A stretch of 64,000 bases of DNA from Kushneria pakistanensis (GCF_014652795.1 NZ_BMZM01000004.1:310001-374000); one strand, 5' to 3'. Numbered from the stretch's first letter, positions 8,085 to 16,723 are shown. Numbers and translations are program-made. The notes: generated by a model not told the origin, from the letters alone.

Positions 8085-9731
8085 TTATTGCTGCGGTGTT
8101 GTATCAACGACATCGATCGTGATTCTGGAAGCTTGCCGAAGCTGGGCTTTGAGCCAGTGACTGGCAAGATCCTCGAGCAGATGCGCCAATTCCCGGGAGG
8201 AATGTGCCGTCATGTTTTCCAGCGTGATATCGACCCAGTCTCCGAGAGTTTCCTCGTCCACGAAGGTGTTGATCTGACTGTCGATCAGCATTCTGCCAAC
8301 CCGATACCATTGCCCCGTATCAGCCTGGTAAACGACAGGCAGTACAATGATCGTGTCATTTTGACGATTTGAGGGCTTCCGGGTCCGCTTGCGCTGGGAA
8401 ATGATGACGGGTGAAAGCGTTAGCGTGTTTTCCACTGTCATGCGCTTGCCATTCCAGCGCAGCCATTGTCCGTTGACGGGCAGTACAGAACTTTTGATGC
8501 CCAGCGTATCGGCAATCTCGCAATGCGCTTGTTGGTGAGCGCTTTCACCATGCACGGGCAGCAAATGAGAGGGTCTTGCCCATCGATACAGGCTGAGCAG
8601 CTCGTCACGACCGGGGTGGCCTGATGCATGAAGGCCCGGATGTGTTTCATCACTGAATACACGCGCGCCTCTTTGCGTGAACGCCTGTTGCAATCGCGTC
8701 ACGGCCCTTTCATTGCCTGGTATGGCTCGTGAGGAGAAGATAATGCAATCCCCGGGCTCGATTTCAAGAGCAGAATGCTGGTTGGCGGCCAGACGGGAGA
8801 GGGCGGCGCGGGGTTCTCCCTGGCTACCGGTTGCCAGAATCAAAATTTCGCCTGGCGGTAGATAACCGATATCAGACAGGGGGACAGTCTCCGGGAAGTC
8901 GTCCAGATAGCCCAGTTCTCGTCCCAGGCGCACCATTTTTTCCATCGCTCTGCCTAACAGGGCAATACGTCGATGATGGCGTCGTGCTGCCCGTCCCGTG
9001 GCCAGAATGCGCGCCAGGTTACTGGCAAAACAGCTGACCACGACACGGCCTTGGCAGCTCTCCATAACCGCTTCAAGTGTGGCCGCCACTTCACTTTCGC
9101 TACGCGAATGGTGCTCTACCATGGCGTTGGTAGAGTCCCCCACCACCAGATCAACAGGCGCTATACGGGTGAAGTCCTCTTCACGAGTACAAAAGCCCAG
9201 CACAGGATGGGGGTCAATTTTCCAGTCCCCGGTGTGCAGAATGCGGTGTCGGTCTACTTCCAGAAGTAGTGAAACGCTTTCCGGTATGGAGTGTGCAACG
9301 TTGATACTTTGTACAGAGAAAGGGCCGGCATCAAAAAGAGTACCGGGCGTAAAGGTGCGAATGGCATCGGTTGCCAGTCCCTGCTCAACAAGCTTTTGTC
9401 GCGCGATCCCGGCTGCCAGAGGCGTGGCATGAATCGGGCAGCCAAAACGTGGCCATAACCAGCCCAGAGCACCGAGGTGATCCTCGTGCCCGTGAGTAAT
9501 CACAATGGCTTCAGGTCGAATGCCAAGCGTTGCCAGCGAAGAGATATCGGGAATCTGCAGGGGCGTATCAGGCAGGTCCTGACGCAGGGCCATACCGCAA
9601 TCGACAATCAGCCATCGGGACTGAAAGCCGTAAAGCATCAGGTTCATGCCAATTTCACCGCAGCCGCCAAGCGGTAATATGTCAATCTCAGAGCGGCGAC
9701 GGGGGCGAACTTGTACGCGTGTCTGATCCAT
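8085..9731 (-). CDS. Ribonuclease J-like metallo-beta-lactamase/beta-CASP hydrolase
   Basis: A 548-residue protein with the RNase J layout: N-terminal LPLGGCGEIGMN, the metal-binding HGHEDHLG at residues 80-87, then AHSIPES, LHTGDWKID and VGDSTNA. The beta-CASP part contains SCFASNLARI, LATGSQGEP and SSRAIPGNE, and HASGHPGRDEL and LLPVHGE follow. RNase J proteins process or degrade RNA by endo- and 5' exonucleolytic cleavage. They are standard in Firmicutes and alphaproteobacteria but absent from E. coli. The gene is divergent from purU and stands alone. Substrates here are unknown. Confidence 0.85.
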   Translation of the reverse strand: MDQTRVQVRPRRRSEIDILPLGGCGEIGMNLMLYGFQSRWLIVDCGMALRQDLPDTPLQIPDISSLATLGIRPEAIVITHGHEDHLGALGWLWPRFGCPIHATPLAAGIARQKLVEQGLATDAIRTFTPGTLFDAGPFSVQSINVAHSIPESVSLLLEVDRHRILHTGDWKIDPHPVLGFCTREEDFTRIAPVDLVVGDSTNAMVEHHSRSESEVAATLEAVMESCQGRVVVSCFASNLARILATGRAARRHHRRIALLGRAMEKMVRLGRELGYLDDFPETVPLSDIGYLPPGEILILATGSQGEPRAALSRLAANQHSALEIEPGDCIIFSSRAIPGNERAVTRLQQAFTQRGARVFSDETHPGLHASGHPGRDELLSLYRWARPSHLLPVHGESAHQQAHCEIADTLGIKSSVLPVNGQWLRWNGKRMTVENTLTLSPVIISQRKRTRKPSNRQNDTIIVLPVVYQADTGQWYRVGRMLIDSQINTFVDEETLGDWVDITLENMTAHSSRELAHLLEDLASHWLKAQLRQASRITIDVVDTTPQQ

Positions 9732-9744
9732 GGCGGGTCCGGCG

Positions 9745-9763
9745 ATAGTTTGATGTCAACTAT
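9745..9763. promoter_or_regulatory. Inverted repeat in the divergent RNase J-like/purU gap
   Basis: ATAGTT and AACTAT arms separated by 7 bases, just upstream of the minus-strand hydrolase start. It could be an operator for either gene. No protein can be assigned. Confidence 0.25.
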
Positions 9764-9853
9764 ACGCAACGCATCAGGTGCTCACAACGAACACTGCTCA
9801 AAAGCATCTGAATTCGCTACAATTCCTGTCTTTGACCAAGTAGCGTGATCCTG

Positions 9854-10708
9854 ATGTCCCTTTGTCGTCTAGTGGTAACCTGTCCTGATCGTGTTGGTAT
9901 TGTCGCGCGTGTTTCGTCGTTTATCGCCGAGAAGGGTGGCTCTATTACCGAAGCCAATCAGCATTCCGATCTGGAAACCGGCCGCTTCTTCATGCGCTAT
10001 GAAGTTGAGACCCGAAATATGAGCGTCGATAGCGATAGCTTCCGCCAGGCCTTTGCGTGCATTGCCAAAGAGTTCGATATGCAATGGCAGTGGCGTGATG
10101 GCGAACAGCGGCGGCGGCGCCTGATGATCATGGTGTCACGTGAGTCTCACTGTCTGGTGGACCTGTTGTATCGCTGGACAGCTGGTGAGCTCGACTGTGA
10201 TATCGCTGGCGTCATCTCCAACCATGAAGATATGCGCAGCGTGGTCGAATGGCACGGCATTGAATACCATCATGTTCCGGTAGCTGCCGATGACAAGACG
10301 TCAGCCTTTTCAAGTGTTGAAAAAATTATTGAAAACAGCCAGGCCGATACCATTGTGCTGGCGCGTTACATGCAGATCATCCCACCTGCGTTGTGTGAGC
10401 GTTACAGCGGCCAGATCATCAATATTCACCATAGTTTCCTGCCGTCCTTCGCTGGTGCGAGGCCCTACCATCAGGCCCATACTCGCGGCGTCAAGCTGAT
10501 CGGTGCTACCTGTCACTATGTCACTCAGGAACTTGATGCCGGGCCGATCATCGAGCAGGACATTCAGCGCGTCACCCACTGCCATACGGCCAGTGATCTG
10601 GTGCGGCTGGGCCGAGATATAGAAAAGTCCGTTCTGGCACGAGGTGTACGCTGGCATCTGCAGGATCGCGTGCTGATCGACGGCAACAAGACAGTCGTTT
10701 TTTCCTGA
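9854..10708 (+). CDS. purU: Formyltetrahydrofolate deformylase
   Basis: Hydrolyses 10-formyl-THF to formate and THF, balancing one-carbon pools and feeding PurT. An N-terminal ACT domain (about residues 1-80: CRLVVTCPDRVGIVARVS) precedes a formyltransferase-like domain with NIHHSFLPSF at about residue 190 and the catalytic Asp in LDAGPI at about 227. ATG 9854 gives 284 residues, close to E. coli PurU (280). A GTG at 9845 is the alternative. It is convergent with dinB 30 bases downstream. Confidence 0.93.
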   Translation: MSLCRLVVTCPDRVGIVARVSSFIAEKGGSITEANQHSDLETGRFFMRYEVETRNMSVDSDSFRQAFACIAKEFDMQWQWRDGEQRRRRLMIMVSRESHCLVDLLYRWTAGELDCDIAGVISNHEDMRSVVEWHGIEYHHVPVAADDKTSAFSSVEKIIENSQADTIVLARYMQIIPPALCERYSGQIINIHHSFLPSFAGARPYHQAHTRGVKLIGATCHYVTQELDAGPIIEQDIQRVTHCHTASDLVRLGRDIEKSVLARGVRWHLQDRVLIDGNKTVVFS

Positions 10709-10721
10709 GTGTCAATTGGTC

Positions 10722-10758
10722 GGCAGCTGGTGCCTGATTTAAAAAAGGCCCAGCTGCC
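10722..10758. terminator. Possible shared hairpin between convergent purU and dinB
   Basis: Nine-base arms GGCAGCTGG and CCAGCTGCC with a 19-base loop. The right arm lies in the last codons of dinB. The T-tract on the plus side is short, so termination strength is doubtful. Confidence 0.35.
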
Positions 10759-11782
10759 TTTGCGCATCTTCGGAGATCAGCCGTACGCCAACGCCCAGAA
10801 GTCTGACCGGACGCTCTGCCCGCTGCCATGCCGTATCAAAAAGGGGCAGGAAACTTTTCAGTTCAGGTATCTGGCCGGCAGTTTCCATGGTCGTAATCGA
10901 AAAGTCGTCAAAGCGTATCTTGACAAAAAGTTTATTGATGGCCGGGTGCTGATAGCGCGCCATACGCTCCTCCAGTCGCGTCACCAGCTCGGTTATTTTT
11001 TCCCGGCACGCAGCCATGCTGGGCAGGTCGCGGTCAAACGTGGTTTCCACGCTGATGGACTTTCGCTCCCTTTCCACCTTGACTGGTCGCTCATCTATGC
11101 CGCGAGCCAATTCATGGAGTCTGACGCCGAACTTGCCAAACGCTTCCAGAAGCGTTGGCAAGCCAACATTTCTTAAATCGCTGCAGGTATGTATTCCCTG
11201 ACCTTCCAGCTTTTTTGCCGTGGCAGGCCCGACGCCATGAAGCCGTGTGATGGGCAGGTGGTCCAGAAATTCGCTGATCCTGTCGGGTGTAATGATGTAG
11301 AGACCGTCCGGCTTGTCCCAGTCGCTGGCAATCTTGGCAAGAAACTTGTTGGGCGCCACACCTACGGAAATGGTGATTCCCACACGGCTCTGCACTTCCT
11401 GTTTGAGCCATTGCGCCATCCAGGTAGCACTGCCTTGCATGCGCCCGACGTGCGTGACATCAAGGAAGGCTTCATCGAGCGAAAGCGGTTCGATAAGAGG
11501 CGTCAGCTCGCGAAATATATCCTGTACCTGACGGGAGGCCTGTCGGTATTTGTCAAAGTCGGGGATTAAACGCTGAAGGTGAGGACAAAGTCTTTTGGCA
11601 TGTGCCATCGACATGGCCGAGCGTATGCCATATGCGCGCGCCGGGTAATTGCATGTTGCAACAACCCCCCTATGTTCTGCCCGACCGCCAATAACCAGGG
11701 GAACGTCTTGCAGTGAAGGATCGTCGCGCATCTCAACTGCTGCATAAAAACAGTCGCAATCAGCGTGAAGAATCTTGCGCAT
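10739..11782 (-). CDS. dinB: DNA polymerase IV (Y family)
   Basis: Error-prone translesion polymerase. The N-terminal KILHADCDCFYAAVEMR carries the first catalytic Asp, YPARAYGIRSAM is the finger motif, and PLSLDEAFLDVT holds the second acidic pair. A helix-hairpin-helix LHGVGPATAKKL follows. The 347-residue chain ends in QLGLF, a sliding-clamp binding motif. A LexA-box-like sequence lies 24 bases upstream of the start, so SOS control is likely. E. coli DinB is 351 residues. Confidence 0.95.
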   Translation of the reverse strand: MRKILHADCDCFYAAVEMRDDPSLQDVPLVIGGRAEHRGVVATCNYPARAYGIRSAMSMAHAKRLCPHLQRLIPDFDKYRQASRQVQDIFRELTPLIEPLSLDEAFLDVTHVGRMQGSATWMAQWLKQEVQSRVGITISVGVAPNKFLAKIASDWDKPDGLYIITPDRISEFLDHLPITRLHGVGPATAKKLEGQGIHTCSDLRNVGLPTLLEAFGKFGVRLHELARGIDERPVKVERERKSISVETTFDRDLPSMAACREKITELVTRLEERMARYQHPAINKLFVKIRFDDFSITTMETAGQIPELKSFLPLFDTAWQRAERPVRLLGVGVRLISEDAQRQLGLF

Positions 11783-11805
11783 CGCTCGTCAGTATTTGGA
11801 AGTGG

Positions 11806-11821
11806 CTGTATGGATATACAT
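11806..11821 (-). promoter_or_regulatory. LexA (SOS) box upstream of dinB
   Basis: CTGTATGGATATACAT on the plus strand. It matches the gammaproteobacterial CTGT-N8-ACAG consensus at 7 of 8 conserved positions and has an AT-rich core. The position directly upstream of dinB, a known SOS gene, supports the call. Confidence 0.6.
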
Positions 11822-12226
11822 ACTATAAGCCCGTTAGCATGTAAATACGCCATCCGGTTTTCTATAAATGGACATGCTACAGGCGACTTGTAGTCATGCC
11901 TCTTGTAAAAGCGCCCTGGTATGGAGGACTGATAAAACCAATGCCGAAGGCAGGCAAGAGGGCCACATGCTGGCCAAAAAAAGATTCGATGTTTAAGCGT
12001 ATCTTCTTATTATCATCTTTGTCCTGACAGTTACTTCTAATATTATTGATGGAGGTATGGCACATTTATATATGATCGGCCATGTTGCCTTGTGAGTAAG
12101 GTCAGTTTTTACTTTAAAGTGTGCTTTTTTTGACGTATTATCCAGGATACCAGATATTAAAACTATTTTAATAGGCCGTAGGGTCAGCATCTCCATGAGA
12201 GATGTGCTTAGCTGAAGAGGTCAGTA
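11822..12226. other. AT-rich intergenic region between divergent dinB and mvaT
   Basis: About 400 bases without a convincing gene. It holds the mvaT promoter candidate and, about 25 bases before the mvaT start, a small hairpin (CATCTC/GAGATG arms around CATGA) that would lie in the 5' leader. Short open frames here have no Shine-Dalgarno and unlikely composition. Confidence 0.5.
12130..12158 (+). promoter_or_regulatory. Candidate promoter of mvaT
   Basis: TTGACG, 17 bases, GATATT, about 70 bases upstream of the mvaT ATG. The -35 is a good match and the -10 is moderate. Confidence 0.4.
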
Positions 12227-12610
12227 ATGTCGTTGTTAAATGAATACATGAAAAAAGAACAACTGCTCAAACAACTGCGTGATGAGTTGCAACAGCTTGA
12301 GCAGGATCAAAGGCTCAAGGGTGAGCTTGAGTTCAAGGAAAAGCTTGAACAGCTCATGGAAAGCCATGACAAGACAGTTGCTGATGTCATTGACATCCTC
12401 AGTCCTGATAATGGTCAGGCAGCTGCAAGGCAGGCATCTTCTTCTGAAAGCCAGAGCGCAGGTCGGCGCAAGCGCAAGCTGAAAGTGTACCGCAATCCAC
12501 ATACGGGAGAGGTTGTAGAAACCCGAGGTGGTAACCAGAAGACGCTCAAGGCATGGAAGGAAGAATATGGTAATGATACGGTTGAGCAGTGGCTCGAGCG
12601 TACCGAATAA
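12227..12610 (+). CDS. mvaT: MvaT-family xenogeneic silencer / nucleoid protein
   Basis: A 127-residue protein that matches MvaT of Pseudomonas in layout: MSLLNEY start, an N-terminal coiled-coil oligomerisation helix (about residues 5-60, with DVIDILSPD at its end), a basic linker (GRRKRKLK), and the C-terminal DNA-binding domain VYRNPHTGEVVETRGGN then TLKAWKEEYG. MvaT proteins coat AT-rich DNA and silence horizontally acquired genes. It lies just upstream of the exopolysaccharide cluster, part of which looks AT-rich, so it is a plausible regulator of it. A Shine-Dalgarno AAGAGG is about 9 bases from the ATG. It is followed by its own terminator. Confidence 0.92.
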   Translation: MSLLNEYMKKEQLLKQLRDELQQLEQDQRLKGELEFKEKLEQLMESHDKTVADVIDILSPDNGQAAARQASSSESQSAGRRKRKLKVYRNPHTGEVVETRGGNQKTLKAWKEEYGNDTVEQWLERTE

Positions 12611-12625
12611 ATTCTTTCTTTCCCG

Positions 12626-12650
12626 AGGGCCGTTTTAACGGCCCTTTTTT
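12626..12650 (+). terminator. Terminator of mvaT
   Basis: Stem AGGGCCGTT/AACGGCCCT with a tight loop, then TTTTTT. Confidence 0.85.
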
Positions 12651-12856
12651 ATATCTGCATTCCTGCCTTTATCCGCTGAAATCACAGGGCGGCATCTTCT
12701 GGCAACGCATTTCATGTCATTATAGCCTTTTGCGTATTGATCCCCATCACATGATGTTTTCTGCACAAGAGTCAGGGGAGTATCGGTTTAATATGGCTGG
12801 CAGCATTAAAACTGCGGTTTGGCAATTATTGACCGAAGGCATGTAACACGACGTGA

Positions 12857-12870
12857 CATGAATATTCATA
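12857..12870. promoter_or_regulatory. Palindrome resembling an RcsAB box
   Basis: CATGAATATTCATA, a perfect 12-base palindrome at its core. It matches the enterobacterial RcsAB consensus TAAGAATATTCTTA at 11 of 14 positions. Whether this organism has Rcs proteins is unknown, so this may be a site for another dimeric regulator. Confidence 0.25.
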
Positions 12871-13183
12871 ATACGAAGTGTCGTTAATGGCGGCTCAGAT
12901 GCTGCTGCTGTAGAATCCTCAATAATGATGCGCACAGCAGCATACCCTTGAGCAAGGGGGTCTGATAGCATCGGCAGCAATCCAGAAGTCTGAATAATTT
13001 TATCTGCCCTTAAATTAAAGGATCTCTCGCCGATATCCTTAATTGGGGTAGGTCATGTTATTGAGGCGTCGATTCGACTTGCAGTCATGGACTGCTGCAT
13101 CATGCGATACCGCTCGGCAGGTGCCGGGTAAAAAAATCGACATCGGCGGTATCTTATGGCCTCGGAAACACGCCAGTATTGAC

Positions 13184-13223
13184 ATTCCGTGGCGGTAGCG
13201 TGTCCAGACGCCGGAATAATTTT
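13184..13223 (+). promoter_or_regulatory. RfaH ops element (13191-13202) within a potential stem-loop
   Basis: GGCGGTAGCGTG at 13191-13202 matches the ops consensus GGCGGTAGNNTG exactly. ops pauses RNA polymerase and recruits the NusG paralogue RfaH, which suppresses termination in long surface-polysaccharide operons. Here the first bases of ops (GGCG) can pair with CGCC at 13209-13212, and the flanking ATTCC (13184-13188) with GGAAT (13213-13217). The T-stretch TTTT follows at 13220-13223, so the structure resembles an attenuator. It lies about 40 bases before wza. Confidence 0.75.
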
Positions 13224-13241
13224 GACAGGAGTAAGCGGTTA

Positions 13242-14360
13242 ATGAAGCGGCTGCTGAGTTGTGCCCTGGTGGGGAGTTCCCTTTTTCTGGGAGGTTGTGC
13301 CCTTTCTCCCGGCAGTGATATGCCCTATGAAAATTCGGGGCCACCCATTGATGATCTGGTAGATGTCCAGCCCATTACCTTTGGTCTTGTGCAGGCACAA
13401 AATGCTGCCCGCAAGGAGGCCAGCTCTCAGCAGAGTCTGAAAGAGGCCACCGAGGATCTGAAATTTGATGCCAGCGATTACGATTATCGGATAGGTAAGG
13501 GCGATATTCTCAATATTGTCGTTTATGACCATCCTGAACTGACCATTCCCGCCGGCGGCGAGCGTAGCTCGGTTGAGACCGGCAACGTGGTGCACAGCGA
13601 TGGCACCATCTTTTATCCCTATGTCGGTCGTGTGCACGTTGCCGGAAAGAATGTGGCGGATGTACGCAGTCAGATCGCTTCAGCGCTAGCCGATTACATT
13701 GCCGAGCCTCAGGTCGAAGTCAATATTGCAAGCTTCCAGTCGCAGAAAGCCTATGTCAGCGGGCAGGTGGCCAACCCTGGGCAGCAGGCCATCACCAATA
13801 CGCCGCTTACAGTGCTGGATGCCATTAGCAGCGCAGGCGGTCTTGGCGAAAACGCTGACTGGCGTCATGTCGTGTTAACGCACAATGGTGAAGAAGAGAT
13901 CATCAATGTTTACGACATGTTGCAAAATGGCCAGATCAGCCAGAATCGTCTGCTTCATGATGGTGATGTTCTACACGTGCCCGATGTTGGTAGTGAGAAG
14001 GTGTATATCCTTGGCGAGGTTCAAAGGCCGCAAGACCTGCCAATGGGTGGTCATCGTTTCAATCTGGTAGATGCACTGAGTCAGTCAGGCGGAATAGATG
14101 AAGTCCAGGCACGCGCATCAGGTATTTTCGTTATTAGACAGGGCGGTCCGGGCGACAAGCAGGCTACTGTTTACCAGCTCGATGCCAGCAACGCTGCAGC
14201 CTATGTCATTGGCACGGAGTTTCAGCTCGAGCCTCGCGACATCGTCTACGTCACGACCGCACCGATTAGCCGCTGGAACCGCGTTATCAGTCAGTTGCTG
14301 CCGTCAACCAACCTTACGCGTCAATCAGTTGGTTCAGTCAGAGACTACAACAACCTCTAA
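13242..14360 (+). CDS. wza: Polysaccharide export outer-membrane lipoprotein Wza
   Basis: A 372-residue homologue of Wza (E. coli 379), the outer-membrane channel for capsule or exopolysaccharide. The signal peptide carries the lipobox LGGC, with the modified Cys at residue 19. A Poly_export domain (YDYRIGKGDILNIVVYDHPELT, then SDGTIFYPYVGRVHVAGK) is followed by SLBB repeats (YVSGQVANPGQQAITN; VYILGEVQRPQDLPM). The ATG 13242 is chosen for the signal peptide and the AGGAG at 13227; the frame is open upstream. First gene after the ops element. Confidence 0.93.
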   Translation: MKRLLSCALVGSSLFLGGCALSPGSDMPYENSGPPIDDLVDVQPITFGLVQAQNAARKEASSQQSLKEATEDLKFDASDYDYRIGKGDILNIVVYDHPELTIPAGGERSSVETGNVVHSDGTIFYPYVGRVHVAGKNVADVRSQIASALADYIAEPQVEVNIASFQSQKAYVSGQVANPGQQAITNTPLTVLDAISSAGGLGENADWRHVVLTHNGEEEIINVYDMLQNGQISQNRLLHDGDVLHVPDVGSEKVYILGEVQRPQDLPMGGHRFNLVDALSQSGGIDEVQARASGIFVIRQGGPGDKQATVYQLDASNAAAYVIGTEFQLEPRDIVYVTTAPISRWNRVISQLLPSTNLTRQSVGSVRDYNNL

Positions 14361-14367
14361 TGAGCTT

Positions 14368-14393
14368 GCGCTACCCCATGCAGCGGGTAGCGC
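14368..14393 (+). other. Intercistronic hairpin between wza and wzc
   Basis: Perfect 9-bp stem GCGCTACCC/GGGTAGCGC with an 8-base loop just after the wza stop, without a T-tract. A second small hairpin (CCATTT CGT AAATGG, 14456-14470) lies before wzc. It may be a processing or stability element, or a pause site. Confidence 0.55.
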
Positions 14394-14488
14394 GTTCCTT
14401 GAGGCGGCAGTATCGGAAATGAGCGCTGTATAAAACTGACAGTCATGCTCATGTACCATTTCGTAAATGGAATCAGTGATAAACCAAT

Positions 14489-16723
14489 ATGGCTTCGAAT
14501 ACTGAAAAATATCAGTCAACCGATTCCGGCGAAGAGCTTGATCTGGGCCGCCTTTTCGGTCTGATGATCGACAACAAATGGCTAATCGCTTTGATCGTAT
14601 GTGTATTTACGTTCCTTGGGATTCTCTACGCCACATTTAAAACGCCTGTTTATCAAAGCGACGCACTGCTTGAAATAGAGGGTCGTGCCAATCCGGCCAG
14701 CAACCCGGTCCAGAACCTGGGCGTTTTTGGGGATACACCTCGCTCAACAGCCGAGATGGAAATCCTCAAGTCGCGAATGGTGCTGGGACAGGCAGCTGAC
14801 CGTCTCAATCTCCAATTGAGTATTACGCCTGAAGGCCTTCCTGTTCTTGGGGATACGATGGCACGCCGCGGCATGGAGCGTCCTTCTTTCGCACAGGGCT
14901 GGGCATCGGTATGGGCTGGTGAAAGCATTAACGTCACACGCTTTATCGTGCCGGACAGCTGGATCAACAGGCCGCTTACCATCAAGTCTCTGGGCAACGA
15001 TCGCTATGAGTTGCGTGCTGATGGCGAGCTGATTCTGGAAGGCCAGGTAGGTCAGCTGGCGCAGTCACGTGATGGCAACGTTGAAATGCGCATCATGGAC
15101 ATGACGGCCGGGCAGGGCGCAGAGTTTACTGTCGTCAAGCGTTCGCGGCTTTCCGCCATCAATGGCCTGCGCGGTAACTTCGAAGTTGAAGAAATCGGTC
15201 GTTCCGGTACAGGTATCCTGAGGTTGACGCTGCAAGGCACGAATCGAGACGAAATTCGTGACAGTCTCAAGGCCATTACGGATATCTATGTTACCCAGAA
15301 CATTGAAAGGCAGTCTGCTGAAGCTCAAAAAAGTCTCGACTTTCTTAATCAGCAGGCGCCACGTGTTCGTGACAGCCTTGTAGAAGCCGAAAACAAGCTT
15401 AACAGCTATCGCGTCAATCAGGATTCCGTAGATCTGGACCAGGAAACAACGTCAGTTCTAAACCAGATCGTGAATCTTGATAATCAGCTTAATCAGCTGA
15501 GATTTGATGAAGCTGATCTTTCTCGTCGCTTCAATAGAAGCCATCCTCAATATCAGGCGCTTCTTGAAAAGCGTGAAGAGCTCAACGCAGAAAAGGAAAG
15601 ACTGCAAAAGCGTGTTGACAGCTTGCCCGAGACTCAGCAGGAAGTCCTGCGTCTACAGCGCGATGTGAACGTCAATCAGGAAATGTACGTTCAAATGCTT
15701 AATCGCATGCAGGAGATGAACATCGCCAAGGCAGGTGCCGTGGGCAACGTTCGGATCATTGATGATTCAACGCTGCAAAATCGCCCGGTAGCGCCTCGCA
15801 AGGTTCTGGTAACTATCATTGCCTTTGTGCTGGGTCTGGTTGTTGCCATCATTGTAGTTCTGATTCGTCGTATCATGAATCGTGGCATTGAAAGCCCCGA
15901 GCAGCTTGAGCAGATTGGTATGCCCGTATACGCATCTGTGCCGTTGAGCAGTAACCAGAGCGGTCTGGTAAAACGGGTACGTGGTAATCGGGGGCTTCGT
16001 ATTGGGGGTGGCAAGGGTGCCAAAAATACGGTGGATACTGGTGTACTGGCGCTACGCAACTCGGATGATCAGGCTGTTGAAGCCATTCGTAGCCTGCGTA
16101 CGAGCCTGCACTTCGCCATGATGGAAGCACCTAATGCGCGTCTCATGATCAGCAGTGCCAGCCCGGGTGCCGGCAAGAGCTTCGTAGTTTCCAATCTGGG
16201 TATCGTTTGTGCTCAGGCAGGTCAACGAGTGCTGGTAATCGATGCTGATATGCGTATGGGTCATCTTCATCATGCCTTCAAGGGGCGCTCCGAGCATGGT
16301 CTGAGCGATATTCTGGCACGCAAGACAACAGCTTCGGCAGTAGTGCGTTCCGGAGGTGTCGATGGACTGGACTTTATCTCCCGAGGTTCTGCACCGCCCA
16401 ATCCTGCCGAACTTCTGATGAGTGCAGGGTTTAGTGAATTGCTGGCATGGGCAGATCAGCATTATGACCTGATCATCATCGATACACCGCCCATTCTGGC
16501 TGTCACGGATGCCGCCATTATCGGTAAGCAGGCAGGCACCAACATGCTGCTCGCAAGGTATGGCGTGAATCCTCCGGCTGAGATCGAGCAGGCACGTCGT
16601 CGCTTTGAGCACAGTGGCGTGGAAATCAAGGGAACCGTTCTCAACGGTATAGAGCAGACAGCAGCACATCGTTATGGTGGTAACTACGGCAACTACCATT
16701 ATAGCTATGGCAAAAAATCGTAA
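14489..16723 (+). CDS. wzc: Polysaccharide co-polymerase / BY-kinase Wzc
   Basis: A 744-residue inner-membrane protein that controls chain length and drives Wzy-dependent export with Wza. A Wzz domain starts after TM1 (about residues 33-52), and a long periplasmic coiled-coil region reaches TM2 at about 435-458. The cytoplasmic kinase has Walker A SPGAGKS at about 556, Walker A' VLVIDADMRMG and Walker B LIIIDTPP at about 661. The tail has a Tyr cluster (RYGGNYGNYHYSYG), the usual autophosphorylation site. No Wzb phosphatase lies beside it. The start has no strong Shine-Dalgarno. Confidence 0.93.
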   Translation: MASNTEKYQSTDSGEELDLGRLFGLMIDNKWLIALIVCVFTFLGILYATFKTPVYQSDALLEIEGRANPASNPVQNLGVFGDTPRSTAEMEILKSRMVLGQAADRLNLQLSITPEGLPVLGDTMARRGMERPSFAQGWASVWAGESINVTRFIVPDSWINRPLTIKSLGNDRYELRADGELILEGQVGQLAQSRDGNVEMRIMDMTAGQGAEFTVVKRSRLSAINGLRGNFEVEEIGRSGTGILRLTLQGTNRDEIRDSLKAITDIYVTQNIERQSAEAQKSLDFLNQQAPRVRDSLVEAENKLNSYRVNQDSVDLDQETTSVLNQIVNLDNQLNQLRFDEADLSRRFNRSHPQYQALLEKREELNAEKERLQKRVDSLPETQQEVLRLQRDVNVNQEMYVQMLNRMQEMNIAKAGAVGNVRIIDDSTLQNRPVAPRKVLVTIIAFVLGLVVAIIVVLIRRIMNRGIESPEQLEQIGMPVYASVPLSSNQSGLVKRVRGNRGLRIGGGKGAKNTVDTGVLALRNSDDQAVEAIRSLRTSLHFAMMEAPNARLMISSASPGAGKSFVVSNLGIVCAQAGQRVLVIDADMRMGHLHHAFKGRSEHGLSDILARKTTASAVVRSGGVDGLDFISRGSAPPNPAELLMSAGFSELLAWADQHYDLIIIDTPPILAVTDAAIIGKQAGTNMLLARYGVNPPAEIEQARRRFEHSGVEIKGTVLNGIEQTAAHRYGGNYGNYHYSYGKKS

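Larger units (their letters stand above)
12651..13241 (+). promoter_or_regulatory. Long leader/control region of the exopolysaccharide operon
   Basis: About 590 bases with no supportable gene. It holds an ATGAATATTCAT palindrome (12858-12869), an ops-like GGCGGTATC at 13145, the exact ops element at 13191, and the wza Shine-Dalgarno AGGAG at 13227. No confident promoter was chosen, but the length of the region suggests a long untranslated leader or several control sites. Confidence 0.5.

Noticed and set aside
9845-9853. GTG 9845 as the purU start
   Set aside because: The ATG at 9854 gives the family N-terminus and length, so it is preferred.
12589-12846. Small plus-strand frame in the mvaT 3' region
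   Set aside because: It crosses the mvaT terminator and lacks a Shine-Dalgarno; composition is not coding-like.
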